Shown here: positions 37,791 to 49,954 of the stretch, one piece after another
Layout of the letters: each line of letters starts with the position of its first letter
Position numbering within the stretch: the stretch's first letter is position 1
Source: Tethya wilhelma
Taxonomy: Eukaryota; Porifera; Demospongiae; Tethyida; Tethyidae
Assembly: GCA_964030475.1 (NCBI GenBank)
Contig: CAXIPT010000001.1
Coordinates: 17,404,269 to 17,468,268 of the forward strand
DNA length: 64,000 bases
Reading direction: 5' to 3'
Translations under genes and position numbers: made by a program
The notes under the pieces: generated by a model
Told to the model about the DNA's origin: nothing
The model's database searches: none
What the model saw: only the letters and a program-made list of their open reading frames with translations

Positions 37791-38897
37791 CAAGTATAGT
37801 AAAAATTTCATAAAAATTAACAGTGTAGGAATGGGCAGTGCGGTAAAAAGTAAGGAAACAAGGCATGTCGCAATTTCGGCACATGACTACTTCATTTTCA
37901 TTTTTGATTCCTCATACATCCTGTCATATGAAAATAAATATTGATATGCTTCAAACAATGTTGTACATGCCTGGATAAAATAATGGTTGGAATTCATAGA
38001 TCATGCATGCCAATCAGTATGCTGCAGGGTGTGCCACCTTATGGTCGGATTACTGACAGAGAGTGCATGCCAATGGATTAGGTGTGGAACTTAGCTAGCT
38101 ATAAGTGGGGCAAAGTATATAAGCAGGCAATCTAGGCAAAGTTGTTTTAGTTAATCCTCAATACTCTANNNNNNNNNNNNNGTTGAGCCAACTTTGACAG
38201 CACAAAGTAAGTTCTTTTCATAGGTACTACATTCCTTGATACTCGTTTTCATCACAAATAAGCCTAAACAAAAACTAGAAAGCTTTGAAACTGAGAGTAT
38301 AAATTCATGTACTTCAATGTAGCCATCTTCTTGTAGAGTTCAAAGGTCATTATCCACGTGGCATTATTATGCGCATGCGCATGCGCATGCGCATTAGCCT
38401 CCTCCACTTAATGTAGTGCTGCTACTCAAGCTTTTTGTAAAGACTAACCAGTCTCTAATATTTTCCACACTGTAGTGTTGAAAAAAGTGAATGAACAAGT
38501 AGTAAAAATTTCAAAAAAATAAGTAGTGTAGGAATGGGCAGTGCGGTAAAAAGTATTGGAACAAGGCATGCATGTCTCAATTTCGGCACATGACTACTTC
38601 ATTTTTTATACCCAACTCTTGGCTAACAGTCCAGTTTAAGTTACTTGTCTGTTATAGTTTGCTCCGCTGCTTAGCCTACTGATTAGTAGGAATTTGAACC
38701 AATACAATAATAAGCTATCGCACTATCAGATCGTTGCATTTACGACACTTAGCAGGATCCTAAGGAAGGATCAACTGACAAGAATAAAAATGAAGTAGTC
38801 ATGTGCCGAAATTGAGACATGCATGCCTTGTTCCAATACTTTTTACCGCACTGCCCATTCCTACACTACTTATTTTTTTGAAATTTTTACTACTTGT
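37791..38897. mobile_element. Composite inverted-repeat transposon, copy 2 (rearranged, contains gap)
   Basis: A solo left arm (37791-37920) is followed by unique sequence, a 13-base N run, a truncated second module (38182-38490) and then a complete inverted-repeat module (38490-38897). The GCGCATGC palindrome is expanded here (38368-38394). Orientation is opposite to copy 1. It sits exactly at the right breakpoint of the segmental duplication. Confidence 0.85.
38169..38181. other. Assembly gap (13 N)
   Basis: A run of N inside the copy 2 transposon. The true distance is unknown, and part of the second module is missing here. Confidence 1.
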
Positions 38898-39231
38898 TAT
38901 ATTGAAACTATAATAATTATTATGCAATGTTTCCTTTCCTATAGTGGTGGATGGTATAACAGGTTTAGCGCTAGCATATTACACATTATGTCATACTACC
39001 ATATAGTTTCACACTGAAAATAATAACTTAGGTTTGTTGTTTTAGCTTAGATTAATCATCACAATGAACTAATATTATGTTTACTTAATGTATATATTTC
39101 ACATATCTTGCCTATAATACGGTAACTTCAAAATCGATCATTATGCATAATGGAATGACATCATAATTAGGTTGAACAATATATAATCTTGTCATGCGTG
39201 CTGTAAATACATTTTTGACAACCGAAAAATA

Positions 39232-40762
39232 ATGAAGAGTTTAATGACTAAGATTGTGCTGCTTGCTCTTGGCTTTCTTATTGCTCAGTTCAACTACAGC
39301 AAATGTCAAGGTTACTACATGTAAAGAATACTATAAGCTTATTGTACAAATAACATCATATGGGTTACACTTGCACTATTTCTCCTTCTGATATATGCAG
39401 ATGATGGTATTAGGATTAGTCTAGGACACAAGGTGATTCCTAACCATGGACTGGTGACTACTGAGGATATTGGAATTGATCCTAATGGAACAAATCTAGC
39501 AGAGGGGCTAAAGTGCAGCACTACCTATAGTGGTTGCTGTTCAGACCGTATAACAATTGATGGTGATCGATGGGAGGTGGAAAATGGTTGGAGTCAAAGT
39601 GGTGTTGGAAGTTGGACATACGCTCACAATGGACTGTCTATTCCTCTCCAACTCCATCAACCTAATTATATTGCAGGAATCAGGAGACATGGAAAAGCAG
39701 TTTACGTTTTTCGTAATAATGCAAATGATAATAATCGACTTAATGTAATAAATGGGATCTGGAGGTGTGTAATTCCTGACTCTAATGGAGTAGAGAGGAC
39801 CAAGTATATTGGAGTATATTCAAGTTTGACAAGTAACAACAATGGTACATTATTCAATTTTACTGCTATTTGCTTACTGCTGACTATATACTGTAAGTCT
39901 ATTGCATGCATCTAATAACACATAAACATGCACGATTTACATAAGCAGGTGCACTATCAGCTGTCTCTCCTGGTGCTATCCAGTTCTCTCTAGTAAGTGA
40001 AGACTCAGTGGAGTTCACTCTCACCTTCAGAACAACTGGAGGACCAGCTACAGTTGTCACATGGACAAGAGATGGAGTAGACATCTCATCTCTTAGAGGC
40101 AATTGCTTTGTAGCATCACAGAGAGTGCACTCTAATAGTTTTGGTATATACACAGCTGGAGACTACTCTAACATCCTGACAGTGAGAGGAAGACTCTCAG
40201 GAGTGTATGGAGTCATTGTGACTAATCTTAGGACAACAACACCTGTTACTGCTAGTCACAGTGTGTTTGTAGGTATAAGATTATTATTGCAAATTATGAT
40301 TATATAAAATCCATAGACAATACAATGCATCCACAGATAGAGCAAGATTGTTAATTTCTCATGTTGCATGACATACTGATGCAGATGATGGTATTAGGAT
40401 CAGTCTAGGAGACAGAGTAATCACTAACCATGGACTAGTGACTGTAGAAGATATTGGAATTGATGATATTGGATCGAGTCTATCGTTGGGGCTAAAGTGT
40501 AACACTACCTATACCCGGTGTTGTAATGGTGCTGGTGGGAACCAAACAGCAAATTGGTACTTTGCTCATTATGCAGGAACTGTTCCTGCTTCCAGAAGTG
40601 GTGGTCATAATTCATTTGAAGCAAGAAAACTTGAACAAGCAGTTTATCTCTTTCGCAACCAGGAATCTACTGGAATTAGTGGAATCTTTAGATGTACTAT
40701 ACCAAACAAGAATGGAATAGAGCAAACCAAGTACATAGGAGTTTACAACAGAGAAACAATGG
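39232..40762 (+). CDS. Ig-domain secreted/receptor gene fragment, 3' end missing
   Basis: Four phase-1 exons: 39232-39310 (signal peptide; KIVLLALGFLIAQ), 39401-39844 (Ig-like V/I-type domain; GLKCSTTYSGCC, WTYAH, GIWRCVIPD), 39959-40272 (second Ig-like domain; VTWTRDG, GVYGVIVTN) and 40385-40762 (third domain, paralogous to the first; GLKCNTTY, GIFRCTIPN, TKYIGVY). After the last donor the sequence meets the copy 3 transposon at 40875 and no transmembrane or stop exon is found before gene B. It is probably the 5' end of an Ig-superfamily receptor truncated by the rearrangement. Domains one and three arose by internal duplication. Confidence 0.7.
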
Positions 40763-40874
40763 GTGAGTTTCAGTGTGCAGTACAGACATGAGGATTGTTA
40801 ACAGCACGCTAATCAGTGTATACTCAGTTACTGCATGGGAAATAAATGAGGTTACTGTAGCAATTGTAACAATA

Positions 40875-41885
40875 TCATACGTACGGTAGTACGTATAGTA
40901 GGAATGGGTCGACTGTCCCATAGACACAATACAAAATATTTATCGCCATAAAAATCTAATAACACAAAGTAGAGGCTTCAAACTTGCTCAGAGGCTCTCC
41001 TTTACAGAAAACCAACTGCATGGAAGGCTTAAACTTTGCCGAAACTTTTCTGATCACTCGTAGAGAGAGCGCTTGCGAGAAGCCACACTAGTGCAATTTT
41101 GTTCTCCTAACTTACTTACTTACTTCCTTCTAACTGACTTACTTGAAAACGATTTCCAGAGAACCAAAAAGTGTTGAGCCAACTTTGACGCCGCAAAGTA
41201 AGTTCTTTTCTTGGGTAGTACGTTCCTTTATACTCGTTTTCATCGTAAATAGGCCTGAACAAAAACTAGAAAGCTTTGAAACTTAGTGTATAAATTCATG
41301 TGCTACAATGCAGCCATCTTTGTAGGTAGAGTTCAAAGGTCATTATCCACGTGGCATTATTATGCGCATGCGCACTAGCCTCTAGCATAATGAAGTGCAT
41401 GTATATAGCTGAGACTCAAGCTTTTTGTAGGGACTAACCAGTCTCATGATAGTCTCCACACTGTAGTGTTGAAAAAAGTGAGTGAACAAGTAGTAAAAAT
41501 TTTGAAAAAATAAGTAGTGTAGGAATGGGCAGTGCGGTAAAAAGTATTGGAACAAGGTAGGGTCTCAGTTTCGGCACATGACTACTTCATTTTTATGCCC
41601 AACTCTTGGCCAGCAGGTTATATACCTGTCTATTAGAGTTTACTCCATTGCTTAGCCAAATAATAATAGTGAACCAATGCAATAATTATGGTAAGCTATG
41701 GTACTATTATTATAGTGTACAGATTATTGCAACACGACACTGAAAAATCCATATAATATTATGAGGGTTAAAAAATAAAAATGAAGTAGTCATGTGCCGA
41801 AACTGAGACCCTACCTTGTTCCAATACTTTTTACCGCACTGCCCATTCCTACACTACTTATTTTTTCAAAATTTTTACTACTTGT
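40875..41885. mobile_element. Composite inverted-repeat transposon, copy 3 (full)
   Basis: Second module (40875-41488) followed by inverted-repeat module (41488-41885), the reverse complement arrangement of copy 1. Arms carry GTAGGAATGGGCAGTGCGG, and the module carries GCGCATGCGCA and CACGTG. It abuts the left edge of segmental duplication copy 2. No transposase frame is present, so it would be non-autonomous. Confidence 0.88.
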
Positions 41886-41966
41886 ATCTATATATGAACC
41901 AAAAGGCACTGCATTATTTTTGTTATGCATCAATAATAATAGTTTACTATACATTATGCCATCAAC

Positions 41967-42309
41967 CAGTGGCGTGTTTAAGGGGGTGCTCCGGGTGCTC
42001 GAGCACCCCCCTGGCTCACCGGATAATGACGTCATCGCTTAGAAGTAGCGCTCCAGAGTAGCGCTATTCAATGAATTAATCAATGAAACCGAGCTAGCAA
42101 TGCTTCAAAATCACTTTTTAGGCTAAAAGAAAAGAAAAGAAGGCAAAAAAATAGCAGAATACGGTAGCATAGCGATCGTGGATTGTGCGATCGAATTGCG
42201 CAATTTCGGTCACGTGACCAAAAGTGGGCGTGGCTACCCAAAATTTTCGGGCGCTTTGCGCCCGCACTATATTAGCACCCCCATGAGCTAAATCCTAGAC
42301 ACGCCACTG
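41967..42309. mobile_element. 343-bp MITE with 6-bp target duplication
   Basis: Terminal inverted repeats CAGTGGCGT and ACGCCACTG are flanked directly by ATCAAC on both sides (41961-41966 and 42310-42315). The matching position in duplication copy 1 lacks the element. The interior has a GAGCACCCCC palindrome and no coding frame. Superfamily cannot be decided from the ends alone. Confidence 0.88.
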
Positions 42310-42384
42310 ATCAACTGCATAGTTGTATCATCACTGTGTGTTTATTACACCCAGCTTATTTGCATTAATTTTAATCCTGTGCAG

Positions 42385-42465
42385 AATGATTATGAAGTGC
42401 CCATGAAGCAAGGAGGAGACATCAGTCAGGACGATTCCACAGACCTCAAAAAGACACCGCTGTAG
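42385..42465 (+). pseudogene. Orphan copy of gene A's last exon
   Basis: Identical in layout to the final coding exon of gene A at 35093-35173 and ends in the same stop, but it has no upstream exons of its own: the transposon and Ig fragment lie before it. It was carried by the segmental duplication. Confidence 0.85.
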
Positions 42466-42599
42466 AGTAGTAATATTGACTGGAACTAACTCAAAAACAA
42501 GCCTATTTAGACTATGTTAACATTGTATATAATCAGAGTGAATGAAACAAAAATCAAGTTTTTACATTAAGTTTTTATTTTTGTTGTTCCCTATCTTAT

Positions 42600-42804
42600 A
42601 TAGCTGTGATTTTTTGCGCATGCGTATTTTTGAAGTCACATGACCTCTGATGACCATGCATGCGCATGATGACGTACTGTTTTTCTTACGTGCATGATAC
42701 ACGTGAACGAACTTGTGATGCTCAGTCTGTCAGAGATCCCTGATTCTTGAGAGACTGAAAAATTTGAAGGTTATATACAACTGTCTGTTTTCCTCCCAGC
42801 AACT
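42600..42804 (+). promoter_or_regulatory. Promoter region of gene B
   Basis: GCGCATGCG, GTCACATGAC, GCATGCGCATGATGACGT and a short 5' UTR precede the ATG at 42805. The cluster matches that upstream of A'. The NRF1-like, bHLH-zip and CRE-like sites are judged by motif only. Confidence 0.5.
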
Positions 42805-45800
42805 ATGAAAGTAAGCGACGACAGAGTGCATGGACTCACTGTGACAACGTAATATTGCATGTGGGAGGGGTTTGTGGCCACAAAAATTAGCTAATGCCAA
42901 TGCTTTGTGTGTGTTTGTGCGTGCAATCACGTACGTACCATCTCTAATAACTATTTAACATTGATACACACACTAACTATAGGTGCAGATTATCTTTTTA
43001 GGTAAGTGTGTCCAACTGGGAGGAAAATTATTGGTCTCATTCCCAAACTCCCCACATACCTGAGAACTAGTCTGGCGTATCCAGACCCTTTCCCGCGCTA
43101 AAGGGTCTGGATACGCCAGACTACCTGAGAACCACAGAGGCCTGCTAGATAATTACTGTAATGGCCAGCAACTTTAGGTCATATTGCTGCGCCTAATTTA
43201 TGCCTAGAGGCACATATTGGTTTCATGTTCCCGAATTGTATTATGACTGAGTATGACTATATTAATCCATACTATTATAGTAGGGAGATTGTACTATACA
43301 GGAAACACTTTGTATTTGCATGCTTGGATAATCATACAATGTCATGTTATATCAAGTTCTCAGGTTATTTTGAAGCCAACTTGTTTTTGGAATCCAGGCG
43401 TTTACATTTGATTTAATTATGCCATTACAAACAGGAAGTCACACGGTATCTTTGTTACATGATTCTATTACACAGTTCTCTGTTGGCTGCATCTGACAAC
43501 AAGCCAGCCTCCTCCTACACAGTGCCCAGATGGCTCACAACCAGTCAACTGCTTAGTTAATCCTTGCGATAGTGCCACTTGTCCTAATGTACCATCTGCC
43601 ACTTGCAGAGCAAACTACTGTGGAGGGTGCAATGCAGATTTTTATATCTCCAATCGCATCAATGTGACCGTCAATTGTACAGGTTAGGCATATTAATAAC
43701 ATGCTAGGTCTCAAGATTTTTAATTTTTAATGATAATTTGAATTAACACACACACTAATAATTAATTCCCATGAGCATAATTATAGTACTACAGTGTGTG
43801 TGTATATACACTGATCACAATAATTATGGTATCTCTGTTAGTATGTTGACTACACTGTATCCAAGGTGATTCTAGTTATTGCACGATCATCAGCTGCTCA
43901 TCTCACTCATGTCAGAGTGGTGCAAGAACCAGTTTAATCGATGAATGCTCTAACTAACCTGCATGGGTGGCATACATGGTGGGTACGTGTGTGCTAAGTC
44001 ATCATGTGATTGCTAATGAATATTAAAATGCCTCAGATAGTTCTAGTACATCTCCCATTTCACAATGCGATATTCATTTGACCACACCTACATTTTTAGT
44101 ACTCCTAATGAGAAAGGTCAATGTTATTTATAGTTGTTAAGACAGATGTGCATCAGCTAGTGAGCACATTCTCAGCAGAGCTAGGCACTCACCACACACG
44201 TATAGCGGATATACTGCACATTTTTGTAATAGTTATTGTTCATATTCTCATGGTACCAATAATACATTGATAGACTATTTGTGTAACTTATACATAGGTT
44301 GTTTGTCCGGTGGAGTTCGTTATGAGACTGGAGACACTTTCACAGCTCCAGATGGTTGTAACACATGGTAATTAATACAGTAGTCATGTGTACGCTCTAG
44401 ATCCAGTAATCAGTTTTATTAACAGTTTCATTTTACATCACACACTTAATTATGACTTGTATACAGCACATGTGGAAGCAATGGTCGAGCAGCTTGTACC
44501 CTCATTGGTTGTCCTCCCCCAAGTGAGTTACGTCACCCTGAGTTTGGAATTGTTAACGTTTTGTCTAACTATCTTTGCAATCTTCTACTAATAACCCATG
44601 CAGCTATGTGTCGACTTGCCAATGGTACGCAGGTTCGAGCTGGACAGTCATTCCCTGCTGCTGATGGCTGCAACACCTGGTAATTATACCGACTGTCGAT
44701 ACTTTATGATTTGGTTATAGCTATCATCATGCAAGGTTGTAGCAATGAGACTTTTTGTATTGTTCTTATTCCTGCATGCCTACAGCACCTGTGGAAGTAA
44801 TGGTGTAATTGGTTGTACCCGTATTGCGTGCCCTCCTGGATGTTTGGATGGTGGAGTCCGTCACCCAGTTGGAGCATCCTACCAACCATCTCCATGTACA
44901 CATTGGTAAGCTATATTCTGGATTATAATTATTACACACATACTATAATGCAATGTCATGCTGTTATCATTATTTTTTTTCCTCTCCCATGCAGCACATG
45001 TACAACTAGTGGTCCAAGCTGCCTTGTAAGTTATCCCTTGCCATTGTGTTTATTAGTTACTCCTTATTCACTATATGTTCTTATATATCTGTAGGTTATT
45101 GACTGTGCATATCCAAGCTGCCCTAATGGTATGCAACCTATTCGCTTGAATGGAACCTGCTGTCCAGTTTGCCCAAGTGAGCTTACTATAGACTTAACTT
45201 TAGAACTTTACACATCTCCTCTCAATCCCATTGTATGTAGATACCACCTTGTGCCACACTGCTAATGGTAGAACGTTTCAACCTGGACAGACCTTCACAG
45301 CTGATGATGGCTGCAACACATGGTATGCGTAAATCTCAATCAGATATATTTTTCAGTTCTCATTGTTTCACTGTGTATTCACCTTCTTCCTGTAGTACCT
45401 GCACTAGCACTGGTAATGCACTCTGTACTCTCAGGGCCTGTCCTCCTCCAACAAACACCAGTGAGTTTGTTGTAGTAACTGTATCTATGGTGTGTTTATT
45501 TGTTTGTTTGTTCAGTTTTGTTTTTGGGGAAGCTGCATGCTTAAATTTTAGGTGTTTTTTTCCCCATTTTTTTTCTTCTATACATAGCTGTGTGTCGTAC
45601 TGCTAATGGAAGAACATTCCAACCTGGACAGATCTTCACAGCTGATGATGGCTGCAACACATGGTAAATTGTTAATAATAGTTAAGTCTCGATCATAAGT
45701 TCAGTATTTGCACCTTCTCCCTCTCTATTCAGCACTTGTGGAAGCAATGGTCTAGCAGCTTGTACTGAAAGGGCATGTATTGGATGTGTGGATGAAACTG

Positions 45801-48800
45801 GAGTGCGTCGCCGCATTGGAGAGCACTTCAACCTGAGGAACAATTCTTGTCAACCTTGGTAAGCTGTGAGTGTATTTCATCTTAAAAAAAACCCATACTA
45901 TATCTTCTAAAATTTGATGTAAAAACGAACACTTATATTTGAATTTTGCCAAATAAAAAAAAAAAAGAGATGGATTATTTCATCTGCATGCAGTGTGTAC
46001 ATGTGCTCAATTGCTACTAAATGCGGATTGTGTCCAACAACCTTTGCTGAAAACTAGTGAATTTCAACAATGTAATAAAGGGTGCCAAATAATCAGAAGT
46101 GCCAACATATAGATAGAAGATTGGTTACACATTTTGCTAGCAGAGAAAACTAGGCTCTGCATGCACTTCCCTGTTCACATATAGCTAGTAGGTCCTAATG
46201 CTGTGTAAGAATTTTATGCTGGTATAATAATCTTTTTCTTTCCTCAGTATATGTACTACCACGGGAGTTCATTGTGCTGTAAGTTATCTCACTTCTTATG
46301 AACAGTATATAATCTTTACCTGACCTATGAAATAATATGTTATGTGATTGATGTTTGTCTGTATTTGTAGATTGTGGACTGTCCTCCTCCAAGCTATCGT
46401 TGTCAAGATGGCTCACAACCTGTGAGAGTGCAGGGATTCTGCTGCCCAATCTGTCCTAATGTCACTGTTACCAGTGAGTTATTAATATTGTGCAATTATA
46501 TGTGTTGCAGCACATAATTATGTGTATATTACATGATACTATGATGATGATAGCTCCTCCACCAAACGTCACTGATGTCTGTGCTCAAACTGGTGCAGTG
46601 TCTGGACTCTGTTTTGCATACTTCCAACGTTACTTCTACAATGCCACTTCTCGTAGGTGTGAGAGGTTCATCTATGGTGGATGTGGAGGAAATCAAAACA
46701 ACTTTGAGACCATGGAAAGCTGCCAGCAAACATGTGGTAAGCATAATTACTGATATCTAAGTCATATTAGTTGTGATTTAGATAATGAAGTTGTTATTAT
46801 AAGTCTGAATGGTGATCGAGCAGTTGATTGTTGAGTTTATCAAGAAAATGTATAATTGCAGTTAATTCTTTCATCCATTATCACTATTTTCCTAGCTGTA
46901 TTGGATATGCTTCATTTTGGGCATCAAAGCTCTGCATAATTATTATGAGGGGCAAAAAGTGGATTGTTAAGTTAATAATTCCTTTCTTAAATTTGCAGCT
47001 CCTACAGTCAATGTTACTAGACCTCCTCCAGTCAATGTCACCAGGCCTCCTCCCGTTAATGTTACTAATGTCTGTGCACAAGCTGCCGCTGTGACTGGAC
47101 GTTGCAGAGGATACTTTCCTCGCTACACTTACAATCCCTCCACTCAAATGTGTGAGCAGTTCATCTATGGTGGATGTGGAGGAAATGACAACAACTTTAT
47201 GACCATGGAACAGTGCCAACAAAGTTGCAGTAAGTGCATGGCATAAAATCATGAAAGAGAGGGGAAAAAATTAGGACTCTTGTAGATTATACTATATACT
47301 TATGCTTGGCCCTCTTTGATTATTATTGGTCCTATAAGTCTCTTGGATTTAAATCTTTATTTTTCTCTTCTTCCCTTCCTCCTTGATATTTACACTCACA
47401 GGTGTTTGCTATAGGCCTATCTATCCTCCCAACTTCCAGCCTATCTGTGACGTTATCATCCAAAAATGGACCTACAGTCGGGAGAGGAGACGATGTGAAC
47501 AGTTTAACTACTCTCCCTGTGGTGAAACAAGTGAAGGCTACAATGTATTCAACACAGAACAGGAGTGTGTCAATCGCTGTGGAGGCCCAACCACTACATG
47601 TACCAATGGCAAAGTGTTTGAAGAATGTGGCACAGCTTGTCCAGTGACTTGTGAAAACCGCAACGATGGTCCAAGACCTTGTCCAGCTGTATGTAGACAA
47701 GGCTGCTTCTGCCCTCAAGGGATGGTGGAGTACAATGGTGGTTGTGTTGAACCATCTCAGTGTCCAGGTAATAATAGAGTAATGATCAGTTTTAAATTTG
47801 GGCATCAGTGATGTTTTTGTTTATGTTATTCTCATAGCCACAACTTGCACCAATGGCAAAGTGTTTGAAGAGTGTGGATCAGCTTGTCCTCTGACTTGTG
47901 ACAACTATAACACTCCGATTGCTTGCACTCTCAATTGTGTACAGGGCTGTTTCTGTCCTAGAGGAATGGTACAGAGCAATGACCAATGTGTTGCTCCTTC
48001 AGACTGCCCTACAGCTGCAGGTAAATACAGTAGTTTAGTGGACTACATGAGTGTGAAGTACACAGATGTAATACTGAAATTGTAAATGAATGCATGTCTT
48101 TGTTTTGCTTTTCAGTATGCACTGACAATAATGGTAGGACATTCAGAGCTGGACAGCGCTTCCGTTCTGCAGATGGCTGCAATACTTGGTATGATATTAA
48201 AGGCTTAATTATATCTGATGGTAGCCTTTTGATTGATCGTTTCCAATAGCCTATGCACTGATTCTGGGAATGCATTGTGCACTGAGAGAGCTTGCTTACC
48301 AGGTAATATTATGCATGACAGTTAATAATTTTTGTATAATAAATTACCGTATAGCGGGTAAACTTGGCGAGAATTAAATTTGGCGAATTGGTGAATTGTT
48401 CTTCAAATCGCCAAATTAAAAATCGCCAAACAGTTTAATGTGCACATGCGCCCATATAAATTATGCAGCGTACGGAATTGAATTGCCAAATTAAAAATCG
48501 CCAATAATCCCAAAATGGGAATTCGCCAAATTTTAACCCGCCAAATTTACCCGCTATACGGTATTATAGAACACGACTGACAGTTATGTTTTGTGGTTTT
48601 CTATTATCATAGTTGCCTGTAATCTGAAAGACCTCACTGTTGACCACTCAAAGAACTACAATGATGAATGCTCTTCCTGGTGAGTTAATTCTCTGCTAAC
48701 ACTGTAAATTCCTGCATGCATGTGCGGTCCAAGTACTAGATAGCAACCTAGCAACATGATGTGATTACAGTAGATTGACTCTTTTCCACTCACTCTCTTT

Positions 48801-49954
48801 GCTTCAGTGATTGTAAGTTCGGACAGTTGAACTGTACAAGGAGGGAATGCTCATCCAAACCAAACACTAAACCGTAAGTTCATTAAAGAATGCTCCTGTT
48901 TGTATAAATGTGTATGCATGATATGTTGGGGTATCCATGTTTATGTGCATTTTTTTTGTTGTTGTTTTAGAACAAAAGTGAACATGAGATTTGAAGGAGA
49001 TCTTGATGTGATTGCTCCAACAGATGACCAGAAGGAGGACCTTAAACGGTAGACACTTAATATTGCAAGGTTATATTATTGATAATGCATGATTGTACTT
49101 GTGCTGACCAACATACAGTGAATTCACAAACAACTTGGTGTTTAAGTATCAGCCCCTTGGATTCTCTCAAAACCAGATCAAATCCACTGAAGTAAGTTAT
49201 CACTGTGATTTTCGCTGTATATCGTGAGTTTTCTTTCTCATGTGCAGTAGTAGTATATTGATGAATGAACTGATTTGATTGTGCCTATTATATCCAATTC
49301 ACATTAATGGCAATATTTCACCTTAGGTGAGGAAGGGTAGCATCATCTTTGTCATCACTCTGAGCGATGCTGACTCTACCTCCCAGGGAGCTAACCTCAC
49401 CATTTTGCTCAGCCAAATGCAACAACATGTAAGTCTCAGGAAGAACATGAAGCAGAATTCAGGCACGCAGTAATACTGCCATGTTGTTTTGTTTTTTCTC
49501 CCTTATAACATACCTACACTGGCAGTACATGAGTGGTGAACTTACAGTTCAGTACAACAGTCAAGTTCTGGAGCCAACTGGAAGTTTCCAAGTGGAAGAA
49601 CCTGAAGAAGATGATGATGAATTCCCATGGTGGGGAATCCTTGCTGCTAGTATTGGAGGTGTGGTCCTTGTGGCAATTGTAGTTGTTCTTGTTGCTGTAA
49701 GTTTCCTCTGCTATACTGAAATAATAGTATGAGACTTATTTATCTTTGTCCATTATAATTAATGCCTTTAGATTATTGTTGTTGGTTTCAAGACTAGTAA
49801 CAAACGTGGCACCCGGATGTCTGCTGTCAATAACGTAAGTATAGCTTTTCGATTTTGTGTGTGCATGTCCTAATATTGCTTGTGTTTCTTACAGCATTAT
49901 GTGACCTATAAGGCTGAGGAGGAGGATGTGGATGTGAAACAGCCATTCTATTAG
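42805..49954 (+). CDS. Gene B: NPC/VWC/Kunitz/TIL/SEA-like type I membrane protein
   Basis: Twenty-nine exons in continuous phase encode about 972 residues. The signal peptide is split over 42805-42810, 42983-43001 and the start of 43476-43682, which also encodes the NPC...CGGC module. VWC-like modules run from 44298 to 46473, each split by a phase-2 intron inside a Cys codon. Two Kunitz domains follow (46554-46736 and 46999-47229; FIYGGCGGN), then Kunitz-like plus TIL (47402-47767), TIL (47838-48020), VWC-like (48116-48302) and Cys-rich exons 48613-48679 and 48808-48873. The SEA-like fold spans 48971-49428 with [10 protein letters not shown], a possible autoproteolysis motif. The transmembrane helix is at 49526-49696, and the tail ends VDVKQPFY. 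It is the intact counterpart of A'. A role as a membrane-bound protease-inhibitor or matrix protein is inferred from the modules. Confidence 0.87.
43068..43123. mobile_element. 56-bp hairpin insertion with 9-bp target duplication
   Basis: Perfect 24-bp arms starting TAGTCTGGCGTATCC surround an 8-nt loop. Direct repeats CCTGAGAAC occur at 43059-43067 and 43124-43132. Duplication copy 1 lacks it. It lies in gene B intron 2. Confidence 0.85.
48345..48563. mobile_element. 219-bp inverted-repeat element
   Basis: Ends TACCGTATAGCGGGTAAA and its complement frame an interior of repeated inverted AATCGCCAAATT-type motifs. It lies in gene B intron 21. No coding capacity; MITE-like. Flanking TA or TTA may be the target site. 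Confidence 0.85.

Larger units (their letters stand above)
41886..45080 (+). repeat. Segmental duplication, copy 2
   Basis: Matches 34905-37790, including a redundant copy of gene A's last exon (42385-42465 encoding [11 protein letters not shown] and ending in the same KKTPL stop). It is interrupted by two young insertions absent from copy 1. Confidence 0.9.

Noticed and set aside
35570..40762. A' and the Ig exons as one fused gene
   Set aside because: The Ig fragment has its own signal peptide exon, and a rearranged transposon with a gap lies between them.
41794..42061. Small open frames across the MITE and transposon end
   Set aside because: They cross element boundaries in both strands and show no protein similarity.
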